This document shows positions 41,187 to 50,097 of a stretch of 64,000 nt of DNA, one piece after another. Location of the stretch: the NCBI RefSeq assembly GCF_003386195.1, contig NZ_QRDX01000007.1, forward strand, positions 124,001-188,000, written 5' to 3'. This stretch comes from Seonamhaeicola aphaedonensis. GTDB lineage: Bacteria > Bacteroidota > Bacteroidia > Flavobacteriales > Flavobacteriaceae. Numbering within the stretch: the stretch's first letter is position 1; the number at the start of each line of letters is the position of its first letter. The notes under the pieces were generated by a model. It did no database searches. It was not told the DNA's origin and saw nothing but the letters and a program-made list of their open reading frames with translations. Both the position numbers and the translations under genes were made by a program.

Positions 41187-43412
41187 TTACATTGAATCGT
41201 GGAATGACCTAGTAATCACTTCTAATTGCTGCTCTTTTGTTAATCTTATAAAGTTTACAGCGTATCCTGAAACCCTAATAGTTAATTGTGGATATTCTTC
41301 AGGATTTTCCATAGCATCTAGTAACGTTTCTTTATTTAAAACATTTACATTTAAATGCTGTGCGTTTCTTGAAAAATAACCATCAAGAGTTGTGGCAAGG
41401 TTAGCAATTCTTTCTCCTTCTGTAGCTCCCAAAGATTTTGGAACAATTGAGAATGTATTTGAAATACCATCTTGAGAATCGCAATAATCAATCTTAGCAA
41501 CAGAGTTTAATGATGCAATAGCACCGTGAGTGTCACGTCCGTGCATTGGGTTAGCTCCTGGTGCAAAAGGAACGCCTTTTGCTCTACCATCTGGAGTTGC
41601 ACCTGTTTTCTTACCATAAACGACATTGGATGTAATGGTTAAAACAGACATGGTTGGTTCAGCATTCTTGTATACAGGTAAAGCCTTTAATTCGTTATTG
41701 AAATCTTTAACAGCATTACGAGCAAAAATATCCACACGGTCATCATCATTTCCATATTTTGGGAAGTCACCTTCAATCTCAAAATCTATAGTTAACCCTT
41801 CTTCATTTCTAATAGGCTTCACTTTGGCATATTTAATAGCCGATAAAGAATCTGCAACAATGGATAAACCAGCAACACCATAAGCTATGTTAATAGCTGG
41901 ATTTGTATCGATTAATGCCATTTGAGCTTTCTCATAATAGTATTTATCGTGCATGTAGTGAATAATATTCATGGAATCGTTATACACGCGAGCTACTTCT
42001 TTCATAGCTTTTTTGAAATTAGCCATTACTTTATCGAAATCTAAAATTTCATCCTCCATTGGCTCAATACCTTCAACCATTTGCGTTCCAGTATTTTCAC
42101 AACGTCCACCGTTTACAGCTAATAATAATGTTTTAGCAAGGTTTGTTCGTGCTCCAAAGAATTGAATTTGCTTACCTAAAGCTTGGTAAGACACACAACA
42201 AGCAATTCCGTAGTCATCAGAACCTCTCATTTCTCGCATCATGTCATCATTTTCAAACTGAATTGAAGATGTATCAATAGCTACTTTAGAACAGTAGTTT
42301 TTAAAGTTCTTAGGTAAATTGTTAGACCAAAGAATCGTAATATTTGGCTCAGGTGATGGTCCTAAGTTATAAAGTGTGTTTAAGAAACGGAACGATGTTT
42401 TTGTTACTTTGGTTCTTCCGTCTGCAAACATGCCTCCAATAGCTTCTGTAACCCAAGTCGGGTCTCCAGCAAAAATCTCATCATATGCTCCCATTCTTAA
42501 ATGACGAACCATACGTAACTTCATTACAAATTGGTCAATATACTCTTGAGCTTCTACTTCTGTAATAAGTCCTTTAGCAAGGTCGTTTTCAATATATATA
42601 TCTAAAAAAGAAGACACATTACCTAAAGACATAGCAGCTCCATCTTGCTCTTTTACAGCAGCTAAATAACCCATATAAGTCCATTGAACCGCTTCGCGAG
42701 CATTTTCAGCAGGACGTGATAAATCTAGGTTATACTTTTTACCCATTTCTATCATATCCTTCAATGCTTTTATTTGATCAATTACTTCTTCGCGTAAACG
42801 AATCACAGCATCTGTCATTGGTCCAGTAATGGCATTATGATCTACCTTTTTAGCTTCAATTAATTTATTAATACCGTATAAAGCTACACGACGGTAATCA
42901 CCAATAATTCTACCACGGGCATAGTTATCAGGCAAACCAGTTAAAAGCCCTAAAGAACGAAATCTTCTAATCTCCTCATTATAAGCCGAAAACACACCAT
43001 CATTATGTGATTTAACATATTTTGTAAATAATTCTGATACTGTATCACTAGGAACTAAACCATGTTCCTCAAGTGCTTTTTGTACTACTTTAAAACCTCC
43101 AAAAGGTTTCATGGCACGTTTTAGTAATTCATCGGTCTGTAAACCTACAATAACTTCATTTTCTTTATCAATATATCCAGGACCAAAATTACTGACTCCA
43201 GAAATAGTTTCTGTATCTACAGAACGTACACCATTGTTTTGACGCTCTTCTTTAGATGCCTCTAAACACACGTCCCAAAGTTTCTTAGTACGCTCACTGG
43301 GGCCTACTAAAAACTGATCGTCACCGTAATAAGGTGTCACGTTGTTAACAACAAAATTTCTAACGTCTATTGTTTCAGTCCAAACACCGTTTTTAAATTC
43401 TTTTACTTCCAT
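41187..43412 (-). CDS. pflB: Formate C-acetyltransferase (pyruvate formate-lyase)
   Basis: This 741-residue glycyl-radical enzyme splits pyruvate with CoA into acetyl-CoA and formate under anoxia. The two catalytic cysteines are C405 and C406 in GIACCVSYQ. The radical glycine is G716 in TIRVSGYAV, close to the C-terminus as in the family. The length and spacing are those of true PFL rather than of glycerol dehydratase. It is the first gene of pflB-pflA-OFA transporter. An FNR-like palindrome with 22-base spacing to an exact TAnnTTTG lies upstream. Its presence shows that this flavobacterium can ferment or live at low oxygen. Confidence 0.97.
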   Translation of the reverse strand: MEVKEFKNGVWTETIDVRNFVVNNVTPYYGDDQFLVGPSERTKKLWDVCLEASKEERQNNGVRSVDTETISGVSNFGPGYIDKENEVIVGLQTDELLKRAMKPFGGFKVVQKALEEHGLVPSDTVSELFTKYVKSHNDGVFSAYNEEIRRFRSLGLLTGLPDNYARGRIIGDYRRVALYGINKLIEAKKVDHNAITGPMTDAVIRLREEVIDQIKALKDMIEMGKKYNLDLSRPAENAREAVQWTYMGYLAAVKEQDGAAMSLGNVSSFLDIYIENDLAKGLITEVEAQEYIDQFVMKLRMVRHLRMGAYDEIFAGDPTWVTEAIGGMFADGRTKVTKTSFRFLNTLYNLGPSPEPNITILWSNNLPKNFKNYCSKVAIDTSSIQFENDDMMREMRGSDDYGIACCVSYQALGKQIQFFGARTNLAKTLLLAVNGGRCENTGTQMVEGIEPMEDEILDFDKVMANFKKAMKEVARVYNDSMNIIHYMHDKYYYEKAQMALIDTNPAINIAYGVAGLSIVADSLSAIKYAKVKPIRNEEGLTIDFEIEGDFPKYGNDDDRVDIFARNAVKDFNNELKALPVYKNAEPTMSVLTITSNVVYGKKTGATPDGRAKGVPFAPGANPMHGRDTHGAIASLNSVAKIDYCDSQDGISNTFSIVPKSLGATEGERIANLATTLDGYFSRNAQHLNVNVLNKETLLDAMENPEEYPQLTIRVSGYAVNFIRLTKEQQLEVITRSFHDSM

Positions 43413-43855
43413 TTTTATAACTTTTATTAGTCAAATTTTATGTTTCAAAGGTACGTTACAACCAAAATTATTAAACTGACTTTTGTCATAAAACCTTGAT
43501 ATAGCTGGGTTTCAATGTAAAATTAATTCACGAAAACGTTTGAGCTATTGTTGGGTTTTAGAGAATTTTTAACTGTTTTAAGATTATGAATTACAAAAAC
43601 GTAAAGTCTTTATACTTTTTGAATATTATTAGCAATTTTTAACACTTAAAATTATGGTTATCGTAAAAATTAAAAAAAATAAATTGTTATATTGAAAAAA
43701 ATTCAAACGAAAGAAAAATTGTTAATTTTAAAGTATTCGTGATTTTAAAAAAACTAATTTTTGTGAGTAGTTGAAATTTTGGATTATTAAGACATCGTAA
43801 GCTATTTTAAAGTCCTATTAAATTTTATAATTTGCATGAAGTTTTTGAAAAAAAT
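43413..43855. other. Divergent intergenic region between pflB and the acyl-CoA synthetase gene
   Basis: About 440 very A/T-rich bases. Apart from the FNR-like site and -7 element of pflB at 43446-43489 I see no gene, repeat or clear promoter here. The start region of the acyl-CoA synthetase has only an imperfect TATAATTTG. Confidence 0.6.
43446..43489 (-). promoter_or_regulatory. pflB promoter with FNR-like palindrome
   Basis: CTGAC-TTTT-GTCAT (43476-43489; TGAC/GTCA arms) is followed on the minus strand after exactly 22 bases by TACCTTTG (43453-43446), a perfect TAnnTTTG. No good -33 element is seen, which fits a promoter needing an activator. The start codon is about 35 bases further on. 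Confidence 0.65.
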
Positions 43856-45628
43856 ATGACAAAGATTACCAGAATATTTGATTTTCCTAAGTATCAACTT
43901 GAAAAATTCCACTTAGAAAAAGCATTTACATCAAAATATGATGGTAAATGGGTGAGTATTTCAACTCAAGATTATATCAATCAAGCCAATAAAGTTAGTA
44001 GAGGTTTAATACGTTTAGGTGTTAAGCCTAACGACAAAATTGCTGTAATCTCAACTACCAATCGTACAGAATGGAACGTGCTGGATATAGGTGTTTTGCA
44101 GTTGGGTGCTCAAAATGTCCCCATTTACCCTACCATTTCTAAAGAAGAATATGAATATGTTTTAAATCATTCTGAAGCTACATATTGCTTTGTTTCAGAC
44201 GAAACAATTTTAGAAAAATTAAATTTGATAAAGGGAAACACTAAACTGAAGGGAGTATACACCTTTAATAAAATTGATGGTGAAAAAAACTGGCAGGAAG
44301 TTATAGATTTAGGTGAAGATGAAAGTAATCAAAAAGAAGTTGAGGATTTAAAAAATAAAGTTCAACCACAAGATTTAGCCACCTTAATTTACACATCTGG
44401 AACTACAGGTACCCCAAAGGGTGTTATGCTTTCTCATAATAATTTAGTGTCAAATGTTATTGATAGTTCATCACGCGTTCCCATGGAGCATGGTAAATCT
44501 GCTGCTTTAAGTTTTTTACCAATTTGTCATGTATTTGAGCGTATGATTCTCTATCTATATCAATACTGTGGAATCGAAATATATTTTGCTGAAAGTCTTG
44601 AAACCATAAGTGACAACTTAAAAGAGGTTAAACCTCATATAATGACTGCCGTCCCTAGACTTTATGAAAAAGTTTACGATAAAATAATAGCCAAAGGTTC
44701 CGATTTAAAAGGCATCAAGAAAATGCTATTCTTTTGGGCTGTTAATTTAGGATTGAAATATGAACCTTATGGTAAAAATGGCTGGTGGTACGAATTTCAG
44801 CTTAAGATTGCTAGAAAGCTTATTTTTAGTAAATGGAAAGAAGGCCTAGGCGGTAATATAAATACATTAGTATCAGGAAGTGCTGCTCTGCAACCAAGAC
44901 TCATAAGAATATTTTCTGCAGCAGAAATGCCAATTTTGGAGGGCTATGGCCTTACTGAAACTTCCCCTGTTATTTCTGTAAACTGTCCATTTAATATGGG
45001 GATTAAAATTGGAACTGTGGGCAGAATAATTGATAATGTTGAAGTTAAAATAGCCGATGACGGCGAAATTTTAGTAAAAGGCCCTAACGTTATGATGGGC
45101 TATTATAAAGATCCTGAAAGAACTGCCGAGGTCATGACTGGTGATTATTTTCATACTGGAGATATAGGTGAGATATGTGACGATAATTTTCTTAAAATTA
45201 CAGATCGTAAAAAAGACATGTTTAAAACCTCCGGGGGCAAATATATTGTTCCTGCCATGTTAGAAAACCAATTTAAACAGTCTCGCTTTATTGAGCAAAT
45301 TATGGTGATAGGTGAAGGACAAAAAATGCCAGCGGCATTAATTCAAATTAATTTTGAATTTGTTAAAGAATGGGCAAGAAGACATGATATTACTTTTAAT
45401 TCAAAAGAGGATATTATTACTAACCCTAAATTAATAGAACGTATTCAAGAAGAAATAGATGATGCCAATACTAACTTTGGTAAATGGGAACAAATAAAAA
45501 AGTTTGAAATTACACCAGATGTTTGGACCGTAGATGATGGTCACCTCACCCCTACTATGAAAATGAAGCGCAAGGTTATTAAAGAAAAATATAAAAGTCT
45601 AATAGAAAGAATTTATAACGAATTATAG
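43856..45628 (+). CDS. Long-chain acyl-CoA synthetase (AMP-forming)
   Basis: This 590-residue member of the ANL superfamily starts at MTKITRIFDFPKYQLEK; the frame extends upstream only to a TTG. The P-loop motif YTSGTTGTPKGVMLSH is near residue 180, the LEGYGLTETSPVI motif near 365, and the adenylate-binding hinge with TGDIGEICDDNFLKITDRKK near 440. This is the long-chain (FACS) layout: it activates free fatty acids with ATP and CoA before beta-oxidation. The MarR-HAD-thiolase-ACAD operon follows, so it fits as the entry enzyme of this pathway. Confidence 0.92.
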   Translation: MTKITRIFDFPKYQLEKFHLEKAFTSKYDGKWVSISTQDYINQANKVSRGLIRLGVKPNDKIAVISTTNRTEWNVLDIGVLQLGAQNVPIYPTISKEEYEYVLNHSEATYCFVSDETILEKLNLIKGNTKLKGVYTFNKIDGEKNWQEVIDLGEDESNQKEVEDLKNKVQPQDLATLIYTSGTTGTPKGVMLSHNNLVSNVIDSSSRVPMEHGKSAALSFLPICHVFERMILYLYQYCGIEIYFAESLETISDNLKEVKPHIMTAVPRLYEKVYDKIIAKGSDLKGIKKMLFFWAVNLGLKYEPYGKNGWWYEFQLKIARKLIFSKWKEGLGGNINTLVSGSAALQPRLIRIFSAAEMPILEGYGLTETSPVISVNCPFNMGIKIGTVGRIIDNVEVKIADDGEILVKGPNVMMGYYKDPERTAEVMTGDYFHTGDIGEICDDNFLKITDRKKDMFKTSGGKYIVPAMLENQFKQSRFIEQIMVIGEGQKMPAALIQINFEFVKEWARRHDITFNSKEDIITNPKLIERIQEEIDDANTNFGKWEQIKKFEITPDVWTVDDGHLTPTMKMKRKVIKEKYKSLIERIYNEL

Positions 45629-45809
45629 ATTTATTAATTCAAAACACACTTTTTTAATTTTTTTATTTTAGCCATACATTGTAACTTCACCTACAGGTTG
45701 CAACTATTGACGTTGGCATAACTGTGAAAATAAGAGCCATCATGGGAGCAGTTATTGGCTTATTAAGTGGAAAGATAAAGTAATGTTGTCTCAATAATTC
45801 TAACACACA

Positions 45810-45840
45810 ATACCTTGTAATTATACAAGGTATTTTTTTT
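45810..45840 (+). terminator. Terminator downstream of the acyl-CoA synthetase gene
   Basis: Ten-base perfect arms ATACCTTGTA/TACAAGGTAT with an ATTA loop are followed by a T run. It lies 180 bases past the stop; the intervening stretch holds only a doubtful 19-codon GTG frame. Confidence 0.85.
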
Positions 45841-45868
45841 ATAAGACATTCACATTTTTGGCATTTTG

Positions 45869-45882
45869 CTATGCGTGCATAG
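45869..45882 (+). promoter_or_regulatory. Candidate MarR operator CTATGC-GT-GCATAG
   Basis: A perfect six-base inverted repeat with a two-base centre lies ten bases upstream of the -7 element of the MarR gene, within the region RNA polymerase must contact. MarR proteins often repress their own operons from such sites. Confidence 0.6.
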
Positions 45883-45892
45883 TATTTTTTTT

Positions 45893-45900
45893 TATATTTG
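45893..45900 (+). promoter_or_regulatory. -7 element of the MarR beta-oxidation operon
   Basis: TATATTTG is an exact TAnnTTTG and lies 18 bases upstream of the ATG at 45919. It also argues against a TTG start at 45898. Confidence 0.6.
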
Positions 45901-45918
45901 ATAACTAACGATCAACCA

Positions 45919-46359
45919 ATGAAAGATAAAACAATTGACTATGTGCTAAGAACCACTTGGCTTACAGTTCAAAAAATGTATAATGAAGAGGCTTCAAAAT
46001 TTGAAAGTACAATGGCAACTGGATTTACTTTACTGAGTATCGACCCCGAAAAAGGCACACCATCAACCGCTTTAGGTCCTAAAATGGGAATGGAAGCCAC
46101 TAGCTTATCTAGAATACTTAAAACCATGGAAAAAAGAGGCCTCATAGAAAGACAACCTAATCCTAAAGATGGTAGAAGTGTTTTAATTCATTTAACAGAA
46201 TTTGGACGAGAAAAAAGAGCCTACTCTAGAGAAAAAGTACTCACCTTCAATGAAGCCGTTAGAAGCAATATTTCAGAGGAAAAAATGAGTCATTTTTATG
46301 AAGTAGCAGAGTTAATCATTGACATGGTCTCCAATAAAAAAATTTTCGATAAAAAATAA
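45919..46359 (+). CDS. MarR-family transcriptional regulator
   Basis: This 146-residue protein is a winged-helix dimer of the MarR family. The DNA-binding part includes ALGPKMGMEATSLSRILKTM (recognition helix) and the wing RQPNPKDGRSVLIHLTEFG. The start is at MKDKTIDYVLRTTWLTVQ. It is the first gene of an operon with a 3-hydroxyacyl-CoA dehydrogenase/enoyl-CoA hydratase, a thiolase and an acyl-CoA dehydrogenase, so the likely ligand is a fatty acid or acyl-CoA. A perfect palindrome in its promoter suggests autoregulation. Confidence 0.92.
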   Translation: MKDKTIDYVLRTTWLTVQKMYNEEASKFESTMATGFTLLSIDPEKGTPSTALGPKMGMEATSLSRILKTMEKRGLIERQPNPKDGRSVLIHLTEFGREKRAYSREKVLTFNEAVRSNISEEKMSHFYEVAELIIDMVSNKKIFDKK

Positions 46360-46376
46360 TTTTAGCTTGAACAATT

Positions 46377-48785
46377 ATGAGTAAACGAATCATTAAAAAA
46401 GTGGCAGTCATTGGTTCAGGAATCATGGGTAGTGGTATTGCTTGTCATTTTGCTAACATTGGTATTGAAGTACTCCTTTTAGACATTGTTCCAAAAAACT
46501 TAAATGATATTGAAAAAGCTAAAGGATTGACTATAGCAGATGGTACTGTAAGAAACAGATTAGTAAATGATTCGCTTCAAAAAGCGCTAAAATCAAAACC
46601 CTCACCAATTTATCATGAAAAGTTTGCAAACCAAATTACTACTGGAAACTTAGAAGATGATATTGCTAAAGTAAATGAAGTAGACTGGATTATTGAAGTT
46701 GTAGTAGAACGGTTAGATATTAAAAAACAAGTTTTTGAAAATTTAGAAAAACACAGAAAGCCTGGAACCCTCATTACATCAAACACATCTGGAATTCCAA
46801 TAAAGTTCATGAGCGATGGTAGAAGTGATGACTTCAAAAAGCATTTCTGTGGAACGCATTTCTTTAATCCTGCTAGATATTTAAAGTTATTTGAAATTAT
46901 TCCAGGTCCAGAAACCTCTCAAGAAGTTCTCGAGTTCCTAAATAATTACGGTGAGCAGTTTCTAGGAAAAACATCTGTTGTTGCTAAAGATACACCCGCT
47001 TTTATAGGGAATCGTATCGGAATTTTTGGAATTCAATCCTTATTTCATCAAGTAAAAGAACTAGGATTAACTATTGAAGAGGTAGACAAACTTACAGGCC
47101 CCGTTATTGGAAGACCTAAATCTGCTACTTTTAGAACCGTTGATGTGGTTGGTTTAGATACACTTGTGCATGTGGCTAACGGTATTTATGAAAATTGTCC
47201 TGATGATGAAGCTCATGAGTTATTTAAATTGCCAGGATTCATCAATACGATGATGGAAAACAAATGGTTGGGCAGTAAAACAGGACAAGGTTTTTATAAA
47301 AAGGTAAAAGATGATAATGGTAAAAGTGAAATCCTTTCTCTAGATTTAGATACTTTGGAATACCGAAGTAACAAAAAAGCCAAATTCGCTACTTTAGAAC
47401 TTACCAAACCTGTAGAAAAGGTTATTGATAGATTTAAAATATTAATATCTGGAAAGGACAAAGCTGGAGCCTTTTATAGAAAGAACTTTGCAGCTATGTT
47501 TGCTTATGTATCTAATAGAATTCCTGAAATATCTGATGAACTTTATAAGATAGATGATGCTATGAAAGCTGGTTTTGGATGGGAACACGGACCTTTTCAA
47601 ATATGGGATGCTATCGGGGTTAAAAAGGGTATAGATATCATGAAATCAGAAGGATTAGAACCCGCATCTTGGGTAAATGATATGTTAGCTTCGGGAAATT
47701 TGTCTTTCTACTCTGTACAAAATGGTGCTACTCATTATTATGATATCTCATCTAAATCACAAACAAAAAAACCAGATCAAGATGCCTTCATTATTTTAGA
47801 TAACATTAGAAAAAGTAATGAAGTGTTTAAAAACTCAGGTGCTGTCATTGAAGATTTAGGCGATGGTATTATTAACTGTGAATTTCAATCTAAAATGAAC
47901 ACTATAGGTGGCGATGTTTTAGCAGGACTGAACAAGGCTATTGATATAGCCGAAAAAGATTTTGATGGACTTATAGTAGGCAATCAAGGTGCTAACTTTT
48001 CGGTTGGTGCTAATATAGGCATGATTTTTATGATGGCTGTAGAACAGGAATATGAAGAGTTAAACGGTGCCATAAAATATTTTCAAGATACCATGATGCG
48101 CATGCGGTATTCTGCCATACCAACGATATCTGCTCCTCACGGGTTATCACTTGGTGGTGCCTGTGAACTTTCTATGCATGCCGATAAAGTTGTGGCTGCT
48201 GCCGAAACCTATATAGGTTTAGTTGAGTTTGGAGTTGGTGTTATCCCAGGTGGAGCTGGTTCGAAAGAAATGGCACTAAGAGCCTCAGATTCCTTTAGAA
48301 AAGGGGACGTAGAACTAAATGTACTTCAAGAGTATTTCTTAACTATAGGAATGGCAAAAGTAGCCACCTCTGCTTATGAAGCTTTTGATTTAGGATTACT
48401 TCAAAAAGGTAAAGACGTTGTAGTTGTTAATAAAGACCGTCAAATAGCTACTGCTAAAGCACATGCGCGAATAATGGCAGATGCTGGTTATACACAACCT
48501 ATAAAGCGTAAAGATGTTAAAGTACTAGGAAAACAAGCTTTAGGAATGTTTTTGGTGGGTACAGATTCAATGGAAGCTGCTAATTACATTAGTGAACACG
48601 ACCAAAAAATTGCCAATAAATTAGCTTATGTTATGGCAGGTGGTGATTTATCTGAACCAACTTTAGTAAGCGAACAATATTTGCTTGATTTAGAAAGAGA
48701 GGCATTCCTAAGTCTATGTACAGAACGTAAAACCCTAGAACGTATTCAGCACATGTTAAAAACTGGAAAACCATTACGTAATTAA
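46377..48785 (+). CDS. 3-hydroxyacyl-CoA dehydrogenase / enoyl-CoA hydratase (FadN-like)
   Basis: This 802-residue bifunctional beta-oxidation enzyme has the dehydrogenase first and the hydratase last, the order of B. subtilis FadN rather than E. coli FadB. The NAD motif VAVIGSGIMGSGIACHFANI is at about 9-28, and the dehydrogenase has GTHFFNPARYLKLFEIIPGP and KDTPAFIGNRIG. The hydratase/isomerase part near 500-700 has the oxyanion-hole motif NQGANFSVGANI and SLGGACELSMHADKV. It hydrates enoyl-CoA and oxidises the product to 3-ketoacyl-CoA. It starts 17 bases after the MarR stop. Confidence 0.93.
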   Translation: MSKRIIKKVAVIGSGIMGSGIACHFANIGIEVLLLDIVPKNLNDIEKAKGLTIADGTVRNRLVNDSLQKALKSKPSPIYHEKFANQITTGNLEDDIAKVNEVDWIIEVVVERLDIKKQVFENLEKHRKPGTLITSNTSGIPIKFMSDGRSDDFKKHFCGTHFFNPARYLKLFEIIPGPETSQEVLEFLNNYGEQFLGKTSVVAKDTPAFIGNRIGIFGIQSLFHQVKELGLTIEEVDKLTGPVIGRPKSATFRTVDVVGLDTLVHVANGIYENCPDDEAHELFKLPGFINTMMENKWLGSKTGQGFYKKVKDDNGKSEILSLDLDTLEYRSNKKAKFATLELTKPVEKVIDRFKILISGKDKAGAFYRKNFAAMFAYVSNRIPEISDELYKIDDAMKAGFGWEHGPFQIWDAIGVKKGIDIMKSEGLEPASWVNDMLASGNLSFYSVQNGATHYYDISSKSQTKKPDQDAFIILDNIRKSNEVFKNSGAVIEDLGDGIINCEFQSKMNTIGGDVLAGLNKAIDIAEKDFDGLIVGNQGANFSVGANIGMIFMMAVEQEYEELNGAIKYFQDTMMRMRYSAIPTISAPHGLSLGGACELSMHADKVVAAAETYIGLVEFGVGVIPGGAGSKEMALRASDSFRKGDVELNVLQEYFLTIGMAKVATSAYEAFDLGLLQKGKDVVVVNKDRQIATAKAHARIMADAGYTQPIKRKDVKVLGKQALGMFLVGTDSMEAANYISEHDQKIANKLAYVMAGGDLSEPTLVSEQYLLDLEREAFLSLCTERKTLERIQHMLKTGKPLRN

Positions 48786-48808
48786 AATTGCTATTTTATT
48801 TGCCTTTA

Positions 48809-48874
48809 GCCTTTGACTATTGGCTCTTTTAAAAAAAGTTTGATGCTAGAAGCAAACCGCTAATAGCCAAAAGC
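48809..48874. repeat. Imperfect inverted repeat in the spacer before the thiolase gene
   Basis: The 14-base arms at 48809-48822 and 48861-48874 are complementary at 11 positions (GCCTTTGACTATTG against TAATAGCCAAAAGC). It interrupts an otherwise compact operon. It may be a degenerate repeat element. Confidence 0.4.
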
Positions 48875-48883
48875 ATAAAAAAT

Positions 48884-50074
48884 ATGAAAACCGCCTATAT
48901 AGTAAAAGCATACAGAACAGCCGTTGGAAAAGCACCCAAAGGATTATTTCGTTTTAAACGAACCGATGAATTGGCAGCTGAGACTATCCAGTATATGATG
49001 AATGAGCTACCTCAACTTGATAAAACCAGAATTGATGATGTTATTGTTGGAAACGCTATGCCTGAAGGATCGCAAGGTCTAAATATGGCTCGTTTAATTT
49101 CTTTAATGGGATTAGATAGTGTGGAAGTTCCTGGAGTTACAGTTAACAGATTTTGTTCTTCTGGTATTGAAACCATTGCCATAGCAACTGCTAAAATTCA
49201 ATCTGGCATGGCAGAATGCATCATAGCAGGTGGAGCAGAAAGCATGAGTGCTGTGCCCATGACAGGTTTTAAACCCGAACTTAACTACGATATCGTGAAA
49301 GCTGGCCATGAAGATTACTACTGGGGCATGGGTAATACCGCTGAAGCCGTTGCAAATCAATTTAAAGTTTCTCGTGAAGATCAAGATGAATTTGCTTATA
49401 ACTCTCATATGAAAGCGTTAAAAGCACAAGCTGAAGATCGATTTCAAGATCAAATTGTTCCAATTGAAGTAAATCAAACCTACATAGATTCCAACGGAAA
49501 AAAGGCTACCAAAAGTTATACCGTAACTAAAGATGAAGGGCCAAGGAAAGGCACAAGTATAGAAGCGCTTTCAAAATTACGTCCGGTATTTGCTCAAGGA
49601 GGCAGCGTAACCGCAGGCAATTCATCTCAAATGAGTGATGGAGCTGCCTTTGTTATGATTATGAGTGAGACTATGGTAAAAGAACTAAACCTTGAACCCA
49701 TCGCGAGACTTGTTAATTATGCAGCTGCAGGAGTTGAGCCTCGCATTATGGGAATCGGTCCAGTAAAAGCAATTCCTAAAGCTCTGAAATTGGCTGGTTT
49801 AAAACAAGATGATTTAGAACTTGTTGAATTAAATGAAGCTTTTGCTTCCCAATCTTTAGCGGTTATTAGAGAATTAAACCTTAACCCAGACATTATTAAT
49901 GTGAATGGTGGCGCTATTGCTCTGGGGCATCCTTTAGGATGTACCGGAACTAAATTGTCGGTGCAATTATTTTATGAAATGCGAAAACGTAATATGAAAG
50001 GAAAATATGGTGCTGTAACCATGTGTGTTGGTACCGGCCAAGGAGCTTGTGGCATATTTGAATTCTTGAACTAA
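48884..50074 (+). CDS. Acetyl-CoA C-acyltransferase (thiolase)
   Basis: This 396-residue thiolase cleaves 3-ketoacyl-CoA to acetyl-CoA and a shortened acyl-CoA. Catalytic residues are C91 in NRFCSSGIE, H349 in GGAIALGHPLGC and C381 in CVGTGQGACGI, with the NEAFASQS loop near 318. All are present. It is the third gene of the MarR operon and partner of the FadN-like enzyme. Confidence 0.95.
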   Translation: MKTAYIVKAYRTAVGKAPKGLFRFKRTDELAAETIQYMMNELPQLDKTRIDDVIVGNAMPEGSQGLNMARLISLMGLDSVEVPGVTVNRFCSSGIETIAIATAKIQSGMAECIIAGGAESMSAVPMTGFKPELNYDIVKAGHEDYYWGMGNTAEAVANQFKVSREDQDEFAYNSHMKALKAQAEDRFQDQIVPIEVNQTYIDSNGKKATKSYTVTKDEGPRKGTSIEALSKLRPVFAQGGSVTAGNSSQMSDGAAFVMIMSETMVKELNLEPIARLVNYAAAGVEPRIMGIGPVKAIPKALKLAGLKQDDLELVELNEAFASQSLAVIRELNLNPDIINVNGGAIALGHPLGCTGTKLSVQLFYEMRKRNMKGKYGAVTMCVGTGQGACGIFEFLN

Positions 50075-50097
50075 ATCAAAAAAAAATCTACTTAATT

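Noticed and set aside
45724-45783. A 19-codon frame beginning GTG and ending in IGLLSGKIK, between the acyl-CoA synthetase gene and the terminator.
   Set aside because: It has no ATG, no promoter or binding site, and no homologue I recognise; the frame is too short to support.
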